Program-made: the position numbers and the translations under genes
In this document: in pieces, positions 42,832 through 52,517 of the stretch
Numbering within the stretch: position 1 is the first letter of the stretch
How the letters are laid out: each line of letters opens with the position of its first letter
Notes under the pieces: generated by a model
Seen by the model: only the letters and a program-made list of their open reading frames with translations
The model's database searches: none
Told to the model about the DNA's origin: nothing
From: a bacterium YEK0313
GTDB lineage: Bacteria; Pseudomonadota; Alphaproteobacteria; Rhizobiales; Phreatobacteraceae
NCBI GenBank assembly: GCA_000751295.2
Contig: CCMO02000001.1
Coordinates: 1,599,501-1,663,500 of the forward strand
Length of the DNA: 64,000 bases
Direction of reading: 5' to 3'

Positions 42832-44049
42832 TCATCCCCCATATGGTTCGAGCACGAGATCGCGCGTCACGATAACCCGGACAGGGAATCCTGGCCGGAC
42901 GGTGAGCGTCGGTGGCACATTAAGCTGCCGTCTGACGATCTGCTGACCCGCGTCGTTAAGCGTGTCCTGACCGCCGTTGCGGATCGCCTGGATCAAGCGA
43001 TCATCATTGTCCACGGCGAGTTCGGCGCCGACGCTGAGCAGCGTGGAAAGTCCCGCCGCCTTGGCGAGATCCCACCAGTGGTAATCGACGCCGTCCTGCA
43101 GGCCGGCGAAACCTTCGGCATCGGCACCTGGCTGGCGCTCGAGCACGATCGAGCGGCCATTCGGAAAGATCAGCCGGTTCCAGACAAGCAGCACACGGCT
43201 TTGCCCGAACTGCACGTTGTTGTCGTACTGGCCGATGACGCGCGTGCCCTGGGGCACCAGAAGGATGCGGCCTGTCGGACTATCGTAGATGTTCTCCGTC
43301 ACCTGGGCGGTGATCTGTCCCGGGAGGTCGGATCGGATGCCGGTTATGAGCGCCGCCGAGATGACTGCGCCGGCCTGAAGGATGTTCGGCGACGCCGGAG
43401 CAACGACGCGATCGGGCGCGACCGTCCGGCGATCGGCCGCTGCGTTGAGGAAGGCATTCTGGCGATCCTGCGCGGAGGGTGTGGCCGGCGGCGGCGCGAG
43501 GCCGAGGCTCGTCAAATCCGGCGCGGGCGGGAGTGCCGGGACACCTCCCGCCGCAGCGGGCGCCCCCCGGCTTTCCGATCCGGAGAAAAGGCGGCTGGTC
43601 CGCGCGGTCTCGATCTCCTGAAGGCGGCGCTGCTCTTCCGGGCTGATGCCGGGATTGGGCGTGGCGATTCCGGGTGTCGGCACCGGCTGTCCGCGATCCT
43701 GGGTGCTGAGGATCGGCCGCCCGAGGTCACCGGGAAGTGGCGGACCGAGCTGCGGCACGCCACTGTAATCTCGCGGCAGGCCGGCCAGTCCGTCAGCGGT
43801 CGAGCGGTTCTCGGTCGAATAGAGTTCGTCGTTCGGCCGACCGCCGTCGCGTGTCTGAAGCGCGTAGATCAGCGCACCGCCGAGCCCAACGCTGGCGACA
43901 AGACCGAGGCCGGCGAGAACCTTCCGCGATAACCGCGTGACGCGGGGCGGTTCGGCGCGCAGGCGCATCGGCGCTGGCCCGACCGGCTCGCCGGTCAAGG
44001 GCTGCCCATCGTCGGGCACTTCCTCATTCCGGGGCGGGTTCTCGCTCAT
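42832..44049 (-). CDS. trbI: Conjugal transfer protein TrbI
   Basis: A 405-residue TrbI/VirB10-like protein: a cytoplasmic Pro-rich N-terminus, one membrane helix (VLAGLGLVASVGLGGALIYAL), a periplasmic Pro-rich linker and a C-terminal beta-barrel domain (ISAALITGIRSDLPGQITAQVTENIYD, VPQGTRVIGQYDN). It bridges the inner and outer membrane in the type IV secretion channel. 4-bp overlap with trbG. Confidence 0.93.
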   Translation of the reverse strand: MSENPPRNEEVPDDGQPLTGEPVGPAPMRLRAEPPRVTRLSRKVLAGLGLVASVGLGGALIYALQTRDGGRPNDELYSTENRSTADGLAGLPRDYSGVPQLGPPLPGDLGRPILSTQDRGQPVPTPGIATPNPGISPEEQRRLQEIETARTSRLFSGSESRGAPAAAGGVPALPPAPDLTSLGLAPPPATPSAQDRQNAFLNAAADRRTVAPDRVVAPASPNILQAGAVISAALITGIRSDLPGQITAQVTENIYDSPTGRILLVPQGTRVIGQYDNNVQFGQSRVLLVWNRLIFPNGRSIVLERQPGADAEGFAGLQDGVDYHWWDLAKAAGLSTLLSVGAELAVDNDDRLIQAIRNGGQDTLNDAGQQIVRRQLNVPPTLTVRPGFPVRVIVTRDLVLEPYGG

Positions 44050-45095
44050 GAGGTCGGCCTTCCGTCGGTGCGGAAGATCCTGACGCGCTTCTGCTCGCGA
44101 CCGGAGCCGAAACGCAGTTCGGCGGCGGCGAACAGGCGGTCGACGATCATGTGGTGGCCGCGAACGCGGTAGTTCACCAGCTCGGAGGTATTGCCCTCGG
44201 GGCCGACGACGAAGAGCGGCGGCATCTCGCCCTGACCGATGCCGCGCGGAAACTCGATGAAGACCTGGCGGCCGTCATCGAAGGCGCGCAGCGGCCGCCA
44301 GGGCGCGCGATCACCCTCGATCGCGTAGCGGAAGTTGACGTTGGCGAGATCGACTCCGCTCGCCACCGGCTGGGCGGCCTGCGCCTCGGCGTTCTGCCGG
44401 CGCAGGGCGATGAGCTGGTCCTGCGGATACTGCCAGGAGACCGATGCCATATAGGTCCGCTCGGTCGAGCGCAGCTCCATGTGATAGGTGCGCATGTTGG
44501 TGTTGATGACGAGGTTCGTCATCAGGTCGGCCCGCGTCGGCTTCACGAGGATATGGATTTGGCGCGTCGCGCCCGATCCGCTCTCGGTGTCGCCAATGAT
44601 CCAGCGGACCGTGTCCCCGGCCGCCACCGGACCGGCGCCGACGAGCTGCTCGCCCGGCTGAAGCGCGATGTCGGTGATCTGCCCGACAGCAGTATAGACC
44701 TGATAGAGCGCCCCTTGCGTCCAGGGATAGACCTGCATGGAGTTGATGAAGCCGTCGCGCACCGGCTGGACGCGGGCCGCCTCATTGGCCTGATTGACGC
44801 GCGCCGTCGGGTTGGTCGGCTCGGGCGCGCGTCGCGTCTCCGGCACGGGCTGCAACTGGCCGGGTAGCGGCAGCGGCCGCGGCAGCTCGACCACGGTGAC
44901 GGGCGCTGGCGGATCGACCGTCTGCACAGCCGGGGCCGCATTGTCGTAGGAGATTTCCGGCGGTGGATTGGTGGTCGCACAGCCGGCCAGCGCGCTCGTC
45001 GCCAGCAGGACCGCAGGGAATGCGGCTTTCCGCAGAACTGCGAATACGATTGTGTGTGAAGCCGGATTTCCGGCTTTACGGAAAGACGGCTTCAT
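44046..45095 (-). CDS. trbG: Conjugal transfer protein TrbG
   Basis: A 349-residue VirB9-like protein. It has a lipoprotein-type signal (LLATSALAGC) and a C-terminal domain with FRYAIEGDRAPWRPLRAFDDGRQVFIEFP and the GNTSELVNYRVRGHHMIVDRLF end. It is part of the outer-membrane core complex with TrbI. 4-bp overlap with trbF. Confidence 0.92.
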   Translation of the reverse strand: MKPSFRKAGNPASHTIVFAVLRKAAFPAVLLATSALAGCATTNPPPEISYDNAAPAVQTVDPPAPVTVVELPRPLPLPGQLQPVPETRRAPEPTNPTARVNQANEAARVQPVRDGFINSMQVYPWTQGALYQVYTAVGQITDIALQPGEQLVGAGPVAAGDTVRWIIGDTESGSGATRQIHILVKPTRADLMTNLVINTNMRTYHMELRSTERTYMASVSWQYPQDQLIALRRQNAEAQAAQPVASGVDLANVNFRYAIEGDRAPWRPLRAFDDGRQVFIEFPRGIGQGEMPPLFVVGPEGNTSELVNYRVRGHHMIVDRLFAAAELRFGSGREQKRVRIFRTDGRPTS

Positions 45096-45775
45096 TGCCC
45101 AAGCTCCCGTGACCAGTTGATGGCGTTGACGTAGATGCCGAGCGGATTGGCCCTGAGCCGGTCGGCGTTGCGAGGAATCTGCACGACGATCGTCAGGATC
45201 GCCGTCCAGCGCGTGGTTTCGGCGAGCTGGCCGTTCTCATAACGACGTTCGACCCAGGCGACGCGGAAACTGTCGGGAGACGCGCGGATGACGCTTGAGA
45301 CGTCGACGGCGACCTGCTGGCGGCCGACCCGCGTGAACGGGTCGTTCGAGCGGGCATAGTCATTGAGCGCCATCGCCCCGCGATCGGTCGTGAAGTCGTA
45401 TGCCCGCAACCAGTTCTGACGCACGATGATCGCGTCGGCAGGAATCGAGCGGACCTGCTCGATAAAGCGCGCCAGGTGGAAGGCGATCTGCGGATCGGTG
45501 GGACGATAGTCGGCCTCGGCCGGCGCCACGGCTTGAGCCTGACCGACGCGATCGACCTGCACCACCCACGGCACGATCGTTCCGCGTGCCGACTGCACGA
45601 CGAGCGCGGTAGCGAAACCGGCGGAGAGGATCAGGGAGCCGAAGGCCATGAGCCGCCAGTTTTTGGCCTGGATGCGAGAGGCGCCGATGCGCTCATCCCA
45701 GACCTGCGCCGCGCGCTGATACGGCGTCTCGGGTTCGGCCGCTTTGCCGTAATGGGTGGTGGGTCGTTTGAACAT
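45092..45775 (-). CDS. trbF: Conjugal transfer protein TrbF
   Basis: A 227-residue VirB8-like protein: a short cytoplasmic start (YGKAAEPETPYQRAAQVWDERIG), one membrane helix and a periplasmic domain (VPWVVQVDRVGQA, then AWVERRYENGQLAETTRWTAIL). It nucleates assembly of the mating-pair channel. Its start overlaps the trbL stop. Confidence 0.92.
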   Translation of the reverse strand: MFKRPTTHYGKAAEPETPYQRAAQVWDERIGASRIQAKNWRLMAFGSLILSAGFATALVVQSARGTIVPWVVQVDRVGQAQAVAPAEADYRPTDPQIAFHLARFIEQVRSIPADAIIVRQNWLRAYDFTTDRGAMALNDYARSNDPFTRVGRQQVAVDVSSVIRASPDSFRVAWVERRYENGQLAETTRWTAILTIVVQIPRNADRLRANPLGIYVNAINWSRELGQ

Positions 45776-47139
45776 CAGCGATCGCCTTCGGACAGGTTGA
45801 CGGAGGAGCCGCCGCCGTGGGCGTCGCCGGAGCGGACGGCATGGGCCGTGGCTTGCACGGCATGGGTCATGCGCTGGGAGCGGCGCATCCGCTGCGCCCA
45901 GGCGGGCGGTCCGCCGGCATTGGCGGCACCGGAGGACGCGGCGCCGTCACCGGCGGCATCACCGCCGATCGAGCCCATGGTGGAGGAGCCGCCCGTCGCC
46001 TCGAACGCGGCTTTGCCACCGGCGTTGAAGCTGGAGCGCATGCTCTCGGCGGCGCGGGAGGCCGCACGGCGGAGCGGTGAGACCGCAGCGCTGCCACCGG
46101 CACGAGCGACCCCGCCAAGCCCCGAGGCGACACCTGTCGCGCCGGACTGCCCGGCAGCGCCAAGGCTGTAGGCAGTGGAAGCCCCGCCTGCGAGCGCAGC
46201 ACCGCCACGGGCGGCTGCTGCTGCGCCACCGGCGAGTGCCGCGCCGCCGGACGCGGCTGCGCCGACCGCGCCGACGCCTGCCGCCACCATGCCGCCTGCG
46301 GCGAGGCCTGTGCCGACGGCGGCGCCGGCGCTGAGTTGAGGACCGCCGGAGACGATGCCGCTCGCGATCCCGGGACCGAAGATGCCGAGGCCAAGCAACG
46401 ACAGAGCGGCGAGCACGATCGCCATAGCCTCGTCAATAGATGGGTTCTGGCCGCCGAAGCCGGATGTGAACTCGGAGAACAGCGTAGAGCCAATGCCGAT
46501 GATGACGGCGAGGACCAGGACCTTGATGCCGGATGAGATGACGTTGCCGAGCACGCGTTCGGCCATGAAGGCGGATTTGCCGAACAGGCCGAACGGGATC
46601 AACACGAAGCCGGCGAGCGTCGTCAGCTTGAACTCGATGAGTGTGACGAAGAGCTGGATGGCGAGGATGAAGAAGGCGAGCAGCACCAGAGCCCACGCCA
46701 GGAACATGCAGGCGATCTGGATGAAGTTCTCGAAGAACGACCAGTAGCCCATCAGGCTGGAGATCGAATCGAGCAGCGGCCGTCCGGCGTCGAGCCCGGT
46801 CTGAGCGACCTTGCCGGGGCGCAGAAGGTCGGCTGTCGTGAAGCCCGTGCCGCTGGCCTTCAGGCCAAGGCCTGCGAAGCTCTCGAAGATGATCCGAGCG
46901 AGATTGTTCCAGTTGCCGATGATGTAGGCGAAGACCCCGACGAACAGCGTCTTTTTCACCAACCGTGCGATGATGTCGTCGTCGGCGCCCCAGCTCCAGA
47001 ACAGCGCCGCTAGCGTCACGTCAATGACGATCAGCGTTGTGGCGATGAACGCGACTTCGCCGCTAAGCAGGCCGAAGCCGCTGTCTATGTAGCGGGTGAA
47101 GACCTCGAGGAAGTGGTCGATGACGCCGGTGCCGCCCAT
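45775..47139 (-). CDS. trbL: Conjugal transfer protein TrbL
   Basis: About 454 residues. The N-terminal 270 residues hold six membrane helices of the VirB6/TrbL type (FLEVFTRYIDSGF; LFVTLIEFKLTTLAGFVLIPFGLFGKSAFMAE). The C-terminal third is an Ala/Gly-rich low-complexity tail with AAASGGAALAGG-like units. It forms an inner-membrane channel component. The ATG at 47139 is chosen because it begins the membrane domain; the frame runs on to 47334 over trbK. Confidence 0.91.
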   Translation of the reverse strand: MGGTGVIDHFLEVFTRYIDSGFGLLSGEVAFIATTLIVIDVTLAALFWSWGADDDIIARLVKKTLFVGVFAYIIGNWNNLARIIFESFAGLGLKASGTGFTTADLLRPGKVAQTGLDAGRPLLDSISSLMGYWSFFENFIQIACMFLAWALVLLAFFILAIQLFVTLIEFKLTTLAGFVLIPFGLFGKSAFMAERVLGNVISSGIKVLVLAVIIGIGSTLFSEFTSGFGGQNPSIDEAMAIVLAALSLLGLGIFGPGIASGIVSGGPQLSAGAAVGTGLAAGGMVAAGVGAVGAAASGGAALAGGAAAAARGGAALAGGASTAYSLGAAGQSGATGVASGLGGVARAGGSAAVSPLRRAASRAAESMRSSFNAGGKAAFEATGGSSTMGSIGGDAAGDGAASSGAANAGGPPAWAQRMRRSQRMTHAVQATAHAVRSGDAHGGGSSVNLSEGDR

Positions 47140-47143
47140 GATA

Positions 47144-47509
47144 CTACCGTGCCTCGTCGGGCTGGGGCGCGCTTTCACGGCGGATCGGATTGTCGGGGAT
47201 CTCGCGCGGAATCGCATTCGGCGGAGGCGGTTCGGGGAGACGCTCCATCGGACGAGCGCCGGGCGCGAGAAAGCGATGACGGTTCTCTGCCCAGGCTCGG
47301 AGGCACCCCGGATCGCGCGGCCCCGCTTCGCCAAGGGACTGGCAGCGGATCAATTCGTCACGCAGGGGATCGGCCTGAGCCTGGGTAGAGCGGCCGGATG
47401 GCCAGGCCGCCGGCGCTTCCTCCTTGCGGGTCATCTCGATCGCGGTCGCGGTGACCGCGACCGCGACGAACACGACGGCGCCAAGCCGCGCGAGCATCTT
47501 GCCGTCCAT
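47144..47509 (-). CDS. trbK: TrbK-like (TrbK-alt) entry-exclusion protein
   Basis: About 121 residues: one N-terminal membrane helix (LARLGAVVFVAVAVTATAI) and a polar C-terminus with DPLRDELIRCQSLGEAGPRDPGCLRAWAENRHRF, two Cys, the pattern of TrbK-alt proteins. The family is thought to block entry of a second copy of the same element. It lies between trbJ and trbL. The ATG at 47515 is an alternative start. Confidence 0.82.
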   Translation of the reverse strand: MDGKMLARLGAVVFVAVAVTATAIEMTRKEEAPAAWPSGRSTQAQADPLRDELIRCQSLGEAGPRDPGCLRAWAENRHRFLAPGARPMERLPEPPPPNAIPREIPDNPIRRESAPQPDEAR

Positions 47510-47519
47510 GACCATGTCC

Positions 47520-48290
47520 TCAGTTGCCGTTCGGGAACATGCGGGCGTTGCCGGGCTGGTAGCCCGTGCCCGGCGTCAGGAAGCGGCGGCGCTGTTCGCG
47601 GCCCTGTTCGGCCGCTGCCGCCCGCTCGGCCTCGGAGAGGCTCTGTGCGCGGCCATTGGCGGCAACGACGGCGGTGAGGTCAGCGAGCTGTTGTGCTTGC
47701 AGGGCGAGAAGCTGATTGCCCGCCTGCGTCGCCTGAAGCGCGCCGGTCGCGCCCTGGCTTTGGCCGACGAGCGCCGTCATCTCACCGCGATTGGTGTCGA
47801 TGTTGCCGACGACGCCGGCCTGCACGCGCATGGCGTCCTGCAAGCCTCCGACTGTGTTCTGCCAGCGCTCGCGCGCTCCCGCGACGAGCGCCTGATCGGA
47901 CGCCGACATCGACGCGTTGCCATAGGTGGTCTGAAACGCACGGTCGATCTGCTGGACGTTGAGGGCGATGCCCTGCGCCTCCGCGAGAAGTTGCTGGGTG
48001 CGCTGCACCGACTGCTGAAGCTGCTGAATCGATGAGTACGGCAGGCTCGCGAGATTGCGAGCCTGATTGATCAGCATGGTCGCTTCATTCTGAAGCTGGG
48101 TGATCTGCTGATTGACCTGCTGGAGCGTGCGCGCCGCCGTCAGGACGTTCTGCGCATAGTTGGTCGGATCATAGACGATCCACTGTGCGGCGGCCGGCGG
48201 GGCGAAGATTGGCGACAGCGCGAGCGGCGCGGCAAGGAGCGCGGCGCCGATGCGCAGCGCGCGTGAGCGGGAACGAACGGAACGGGTCAT
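47520..48290 (-). CDS. trbJ: Conjugal transfer protein TrbJ
   Basis: A 256-residue VirB5-like protein. A signal peptide (IGAALLAAPLALSPIFAPPAAAQ) precedes coiled-coil sequence (QVNQQITQLQNEATMLINQARNL; SIQQLQQSVQRTQQLLAEAQG). It is a minor pilus component. The ATG at 48290 overlaps the trbE stop; the longer open frame upstream lies inside trbE. Confidence 0.92.
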   Translation of the reverse strand: MTRSVRSRSRALRIGAALLAAPLALSPIFAPPAAAQWIVYDPTNYAQNVLTAARTLQQVNQQITQLQNEATMLINQARNLASLPYSSIQQLQQSVQRTQQLLAEAQGIALNVQQIDRAFQTTYGNASMSASDQALVAGARERWQNTVGGLQDAMRVQAGVVGNIDTNRGEMTALVGQSQGATGALQATQAGNQLLALQAQQLADLTAVVAANGRAQSLSEAERAAAAEQGREQRRRFLTPGTGYQPGNARMFPNGN

Positions 48291-50743
48291 GGGCGTGCCT
48301 CCGGATCGGTTTGGGGGGTGATGTTGGTGAGGTCGGCGATGAGGTCGGCGGCCCAGCCGAGCCGGTTCTCGCCAAGCCATTCGGCAAGGAAACCATCCGT
48401 GCCGCTGCGGGCGTGAACCGCGGCGATCAGCGCCTGGTGCTGCTTCGACGAGGCGGCGCAGAGCGCCAGCGCTACGTCCGACAGACCCAGCTCGAAGAGC
48501 CGGTTGCCGCGGCGGGACTGGCAGTAATAGTCGCGCTTGGGCATCGCGCGCGCGAGGATCTCGATCTGGCGATCGTTGAGGCCGAAGCGGCGATAGATGG
48601 CGGTGATCTGTGGCTCGATCGCGCGTTCGTTCGGGAGCAGGATGCGGGTCTGGCAGCTTTCGATGATGGCTGGGGCGATCGCCGAGCCGTCGATGTCGGA
48701 GAGCGACTGCGTGGCGAAGACGACGCTGGCGTTCTTCTTGCGCAGGGTCTTCAGCCATTCGCGGAGCTGGCCGGCGAAGCCCTCGTCGTCGAGCGCGAGC
48801 CAGCCTTCATCGACGATCAGCAGGGTTGGGCGACCGTCGAGGCGGTCCTCGATGCGGTGGAAGAGATAGGCGAGCACGGCGGCGGCAGCGCCGGTGCCGA
48901 TCAGACCTTCGGTCTCGAAGACCTGAACATTGGCCTCGCCCAGATGCTCGGTCTCGGCGTCGAGCAACCGGCCGTAGGGACCGCCGACGCAATAGGGTCG
49001 CAGCGCCTGCTTCAGGTCGTTGGACTGGAGGAGGACCGACAGGCCCGTCAGAGTCCGCTCGGCGATCGGTGCGGAGGCGAGCGACGACAGCGCCGACCAG
49101 AGGTGCTCCTTGACCTCGGGCGTGACGGCAACGCTCTCGCGCCCCAGGATCGCGATCAGCCAGTCGGAGGCCCAGGCCCGCTCGGCGACGTCGTCGATGC
49201 GGGCCAGCGGCTGGAGCGACACGCTGTCGTCCGATCCTTCGGTAAGCCCACCGCCGAGATCATGCCAGTCGCCGCGCATGGCGAGTGCGGCAGCGCGGAT
49301 CGAGCCGCCGAAGTCGAACGCGAACACCTGGGATTGCGCATAGCGCCGGAATTGCAGCGCCATCAGCGCCAGCAGCACGGACTTGCCGGCGCCTGTGGGG
49401 CCGACGATCAGCGTATGGCCGACATCGCCGACATGGATGGAAAGCCGGAACGGGGTCGAGCCTTCGGTTCTGCCGTAAAGCAGTGGGGGTGCGTCGAAGT
49501 GCTCGTCCCGTTCCGGTCCCGCCCACACCGCCGACAGCGGGATCATATGGGCGAGATTCAGTGTCGAGATCGGCGGTTGCCGGACATTGGCGTAGACATG
49601 GCCCGGCAGGCTGCCGAGCCAGGCATCCACCGCATTGATCGTCTCTGGCATCGCGGTGAAGTCGCGGCCCTGGATGACCTTCTCGACCATCCGCAGCTTC
49701 TCGGCGGCGATGCGCGGATCGTCGTCCCAGACGGTGATCGTCGCCGTCACATAGGCCTGGCCGGCATAGTCGGCGCCCAGCTCCTGCAGCGCCATGTCGG
49801 CGTCGGCTGCCTTGTTCGCCGCGTCGGTGTCGACCAGTGCCGAGGCCTCGTTGGTCATCACCTCCTTGAGGATTGCAGCGATCGACTTGCGCTTGGCGAA
49901 CCATTGCCGCCGGATCTTGGTCAGCAGCTTCGTCGCGTCGGTCTTGTCGAGGAGGACGGCGCGGGTCGACCAGCGATAGGGAAAGGCCAGTCGGTTCAGC
50001 TCGTCAAGGATGCCGGGCGTGGTCGCGGTCGGGAAGCCGACGATGGTGAGGATGCGAAGATGCGCATCGCCCAGGCGCGGCTCCAGCCCGCCGGTCAGCG
50101 GCTGGTCGGCGAGTAGCGCGTCGAGATACATCGGTGTCTCGGGGACGCGGACGCGGTGCCGCTTCGTCGAGACGGTGGAATGCAGATAAGTCAGCGTCTC
50201 GCCGTCATCGAGCCAGGCACATTCCGGCATGAAGGCGTCGATGAGTTGAAGGATGCGATCGGTGCGGTCTGCGAAGCCGCGCAGTACCTCGTGCGCATCG
50301 ACGCCGGCATGATCGCGACCCTCGTAGAGCCAGGTCTCGGCGCGGGCGGCGTCCTCGGCCGGTGGCAGATAGAGGAAGGTCAGGAAATAGCTCGACTCGA
50401 AATGCGCGCCGGCTTCCTCGAAGTCGGCCTTGCGCTCGGCATCGACCAGGCCGGAAGCGCTGTCGGCGAACATGCTGGCCGGATAGGTGGCGGCGCCATG
50501 GCGCTGCGCCTCGACGAAGATCGCCCAGCCGGAGCCGAGGCGACGAAAGGCATTGTTGAGCCGGCCGGCGACGGCCACCAGCTCGGCCGGTACGGCGCTG
50601 TCGAGGTCGGGGCCGCGAAAGCGCGCCGTGCGCTGCAAACTCCCGTCCTTGTTCAGCACCATGCCTTCGCCGACCAGCGCTACCCAAGGGAGGTAGTCGG
50701 CGAGCCGGGTGTTGCGGTTGCGATACTCGGCAAGGTTCATCAT
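48287..50743 (-). CDS. trbE: Conjugal transfer ATPase TrbE
   Basis: An 818-residue VirB4-type ATPase. Walker A is VGPTGAGKSVLLALM near residue 440, Walker B is TLLIVDEGWLAL near 645. The N-terminal CagE/TrbE domain begins MMNLAEYRNRNTRLADYLPW. It powers pilus assembly at the inner membrane. It follows trbD by 11 bp. Confidence 0.95.
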   Translation of the reverse strand: MMNLAEYRNRNTRLADYLPWVALVGEGMVLNKDGSLQRTARFRGPDLDSAVPAELVAVAGRLNNAFRRLGSGWAIFVEAQRHGAATYPASMFADSASGLVDAERKADFEEAGAHFESSYFLTFLYLPPAEDAARAETWLYEGRDHAGVDAHEVLRGFADRTDRILQLIDAFMPECAWLDDGETLTYLHSTVSTKRHRVRVPETPMYLDALLADQPLTGGLEPRLGDAHLRILTIVGFPTATTPGILDELNRLAFPYRWSTRAVLLDKTDATKLLTKIRRQWFAKRKSIAAILKEVMTNEASALVDTDAANKAADADMALQELGADYAGQAYVTATITVWDDDPRIAAEKLRMVEKVIQGRDFTAMPETINAVDAWLGSLPGHVYANVRQPPISTLNLAHMIPLSAVWAGPERDEHFDAPPLLYGRTEGSTPFRLSIHVGDVGHTLIVGPTGAGKSVLLALMALQFRRYAQSQVFAFDFGGSIRAAALAMRGDWHDLGGGLTEGSDDSVSLQPLARIDDVAERAWASDWLIAILGRESVAVTPEVKEHLWSALSSLASAPIAERTLTGLSVLLQSNDLKQALRPYCVGGPYGRLLDAETEHLGEANVQVFETEGLIGTGAAAAVLAYLFHRIEDRLDGRPTLLIVDEGWLALDDEGFAGQLREWLKTLRKKNASVVFATQSLSDIDGSAIAPAIIESCQTRILLPNERAIEPQITAIYRRFGLNDRQIEILARAMPKRDYYCQSRRGNRLFELGLSDVALALCAASSKQHQALIAAVHARSGTDGFLAEWLGENRLGWAADLIADLTNITPQTDPEARP

Positions 50744-50754
50744 CGCGTCGCTCC

Positions 50755-51036
50755 TCAGACCGACAGGTGGCCGGGGATGCGCAGATGCTTGCGCACGACG
50801 TCGACGAACTGGGGATCGCGCTTGGCGGCCCAGACGGCCGCGAAATGCCCGACGGCCCAGAGGCCGAGGCCGACCAGCCAGAGGCGCAGGCCGAGGCCGA
50901 GCGCGGCGGCCAGAGTGCCGTTCAGGATGGCCAGCGAACGCGGCGCGCCGCCGAGCAGGATGTGCTCGGTCAGCGCCCGGTGGACCGGGACTGAGAAGCC
51001 CGGCAGTTCGCCGCCATGATCCGCGCCGTCGGCCAT
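50755..51036 (-). CDS. trbD: Conjugal transfer protein TrbD
   Basis: A 93-residue VirB3-like protein with one or two membrane helices (SLAILNGTLAAALGLGLRLWLVGLGLWAVGHF) and the N-terminal GFSVPVHRALTEHILLGGAPR motif. It works with TrbE. Start and trbC stop overlap as TGATG. Confidence 0.92.
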   Translation of the reverse strand: MADGADHGGELPGFSVPVHRALTEHILLGGAPRSLAILNGTLAAALGLGLRLWLVGLGLWAVGHFAAVWAAKRDPQFVDVVRKHLRIPGHLSV

Positions 51037-51368
51037 CAGACGAGCGCCCCGCCGCCGAACGAGAAGAAGGACAGGAAGAAGCTCGACGCGGCGAAGGCGA
51101 TCGACAGGCCGAACACGATCTGGATCAGCTTGCGGGCGCCGCCCGACGTGTCGCCGAAGGCCAGGGTCAGGCCGGTGATGATGATGATCATCACCGCGAT
51201 GATCTTGGCGACCGGCCCCTCGATCGATTCAAGGATCGACTGAAGCGGCGCCTCCCAGGGCATCGACGAACCCGACGCGTGGGCGGCCGGCGCCAGGGCG
51301 AGTGTGAGGAAAGTGACCGACACCGCCGTGGCGATGTGGCGGCGGATGCGCAGGGCGTGCTTGATCAT
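51036..51368 (-). CDS. trbC: Conjugal transfer pilin TrbC
   Basis: A 110-residue VirB2-like pilin precursor: long signal (ATAVSVTFLTLALAPAAHA), then a short mature chain with two hydrophobic helices (IIAVMIIIITGLTLAFG; IVFGLSIAFAASSFFLSFF). Main pilus subunit. 4-bp overlap with trbB. Confidence 0.91.
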   Translation of the reverse strand: MIKHALRIRRHIATAVSVTFLTLALAPAAHASGSSMPWEAPLQSILESIEGPVAKIIAVMIIIITGLTLAFGDTSGGARKLIQIVFGLSIAFAASSFFLSFFSFGGGALV

Positions 51369-52348
51369 GACGGGTCTCCTGTGAGGGGCTGGCTTGCGGG
51401 GATGACGCGGTAGTCGCCGTCGGGGCCGAGTCCCTCGATGCGAGCGAGTTCAGCCAGGCGGCGCGAAGCGCCGCGGCCGGAGAGCACGGCGACGAGATCG
51501 ATCGTCGCGGCGATCAGCGCGCGCGGGACGGTAACGACGGCTTCCTGAATGAGCTGCTCCATGCGGCGGAGCGCGCCGATGGCGGTGCCAGCGTGGATGG
51601 TCCCGACGCCGCCGGGGTGGCCGGTGCCCCAGGCCTTTAGGAGGTCCAGCGCCTCGGAGCCGCGCACCTCGCCGATGGGAATGCGGTCGGGGCGCAGGCG
51701 AAGCGAGGAACGGACGAGATCGGAGAGCGAGGCGACGCCGTCCTTCGTGCGCATCGCGACGAGGTTGGGTGCCGCGCATTGCAACTCGCGGGTGTCCTCG
51801 ATCAGGACGACGCGATCCGAGGTCTTGGAGACCTCGGCGAGCAGTGCGTTGGTGAGCGTGGTCTTGCCGGTCGAGGTGCCGCCGGCGACGAGGATATTGC
51901 GCCGATCGGCAACCGCCTGGCGCAAGGTCTCGGCTTGAGCCGCCGCCATGATCCCGGCGGCGACATAGTCGTCGAGCGTGAACACGGCGACGGCCGGCTT
52001 GCGGATCGCAAAAGCCGGCGCGGACACCACGGGGGGCAACAGCCCCTCGAACCGCTCCCCCGTCTCGGGCAGTTCGGCCGAGACACGCGGGGCACCCGGA
52101 TGAACTTCGGCGCCGACGTGATGGGCGACGAGGCGGATAATGCGCTCGCCGTCTGACGGCGACAGTCGCTCACCCGTATCGGAAAGCCCCTCGGAAAGCC
52201 GGTCGACCCAGAGCCGCCCATCGGGGTTGAGCATCACCTCGACGATCGCGGGATCTTCCAGAAACGTGGCGATCGCGGACCCGAGGGCTGTGCGCAGCAT
52301 GCGCGCACCGCGAAGGATCGCTTCCGATTTCTGGTGAGTGGCCGCCAC
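51365..52348 (-). CDS. trbB: Conjugal transfer ATPase TrbB
   Basis: A 327-residue VirB11-type ATPase: Walker A AGGTSTGKTTLTNALL near residue 160, an Asp box VLIEDTRELQCA and GEVRGSEALDLLKAWGTGHPGG-type Walker B/His box near 240. It drives pilus growth and substrate transfer. First gene of the trb operon, with about 170 bp of promoter space before the CopG-like gene. Confidence 0.95.
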   Translation of the reverse strand: MAATHQKSEAILRGARMLRTALGSAIATFLEDPAIVEVMLNPDGRLWVDRLSEGLSDTGERLSPSDGERIIRLVAHHVGAEVHPGAPRVSAELPETGERFEGLLPPVVSAPAFAIRKPAVAVFTLDDYVAAGIMAAAQAETLRQAVADRRNILVAGGTSTGKTTLTNALLAEVSKTSDRVVLIEDTRELQCAAPNLVAMRTKDGVASLSDLVRSSLRLRPDRIPIGEVRGSEALDLLKAWGTGHPGGVGTIHAGTAIGALRRMEQLIQEAVVTVPRALIAATIDLVAVLSGRGASRRLAELARIEGLGPDGDYRVIPASQPLTGDPS

Positions 52349-52517
52349 GTCGTCCCCGTTCTCTTGCGGGACCGCGACATGCGGCCCTGGATCGGGGATG
52401 AGTAGAAGAGGCAGAAATCATGGCCTGACAACAACCATAATGTGGTCGTCGTACTGTGGCGTACAAAGACAGGGAAACGGCGGAACGCCCGAATACTTGC
52501 GATGCGTAGATCAGTGA

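Noticed and set aside
46050..46330. Repetitive Ala/Gly codons that look like a tandem repeat array
   Set aside because: It is the low-complexity C-terminal tail of TrbL; units are irregular and not a CRISPR or satellite repeat.
48185..50116. 643-codon plus-strand frame opposite trbE
   Set aside because: Shadow of trbE; Gly/Asp/Arg-rich with no domain.
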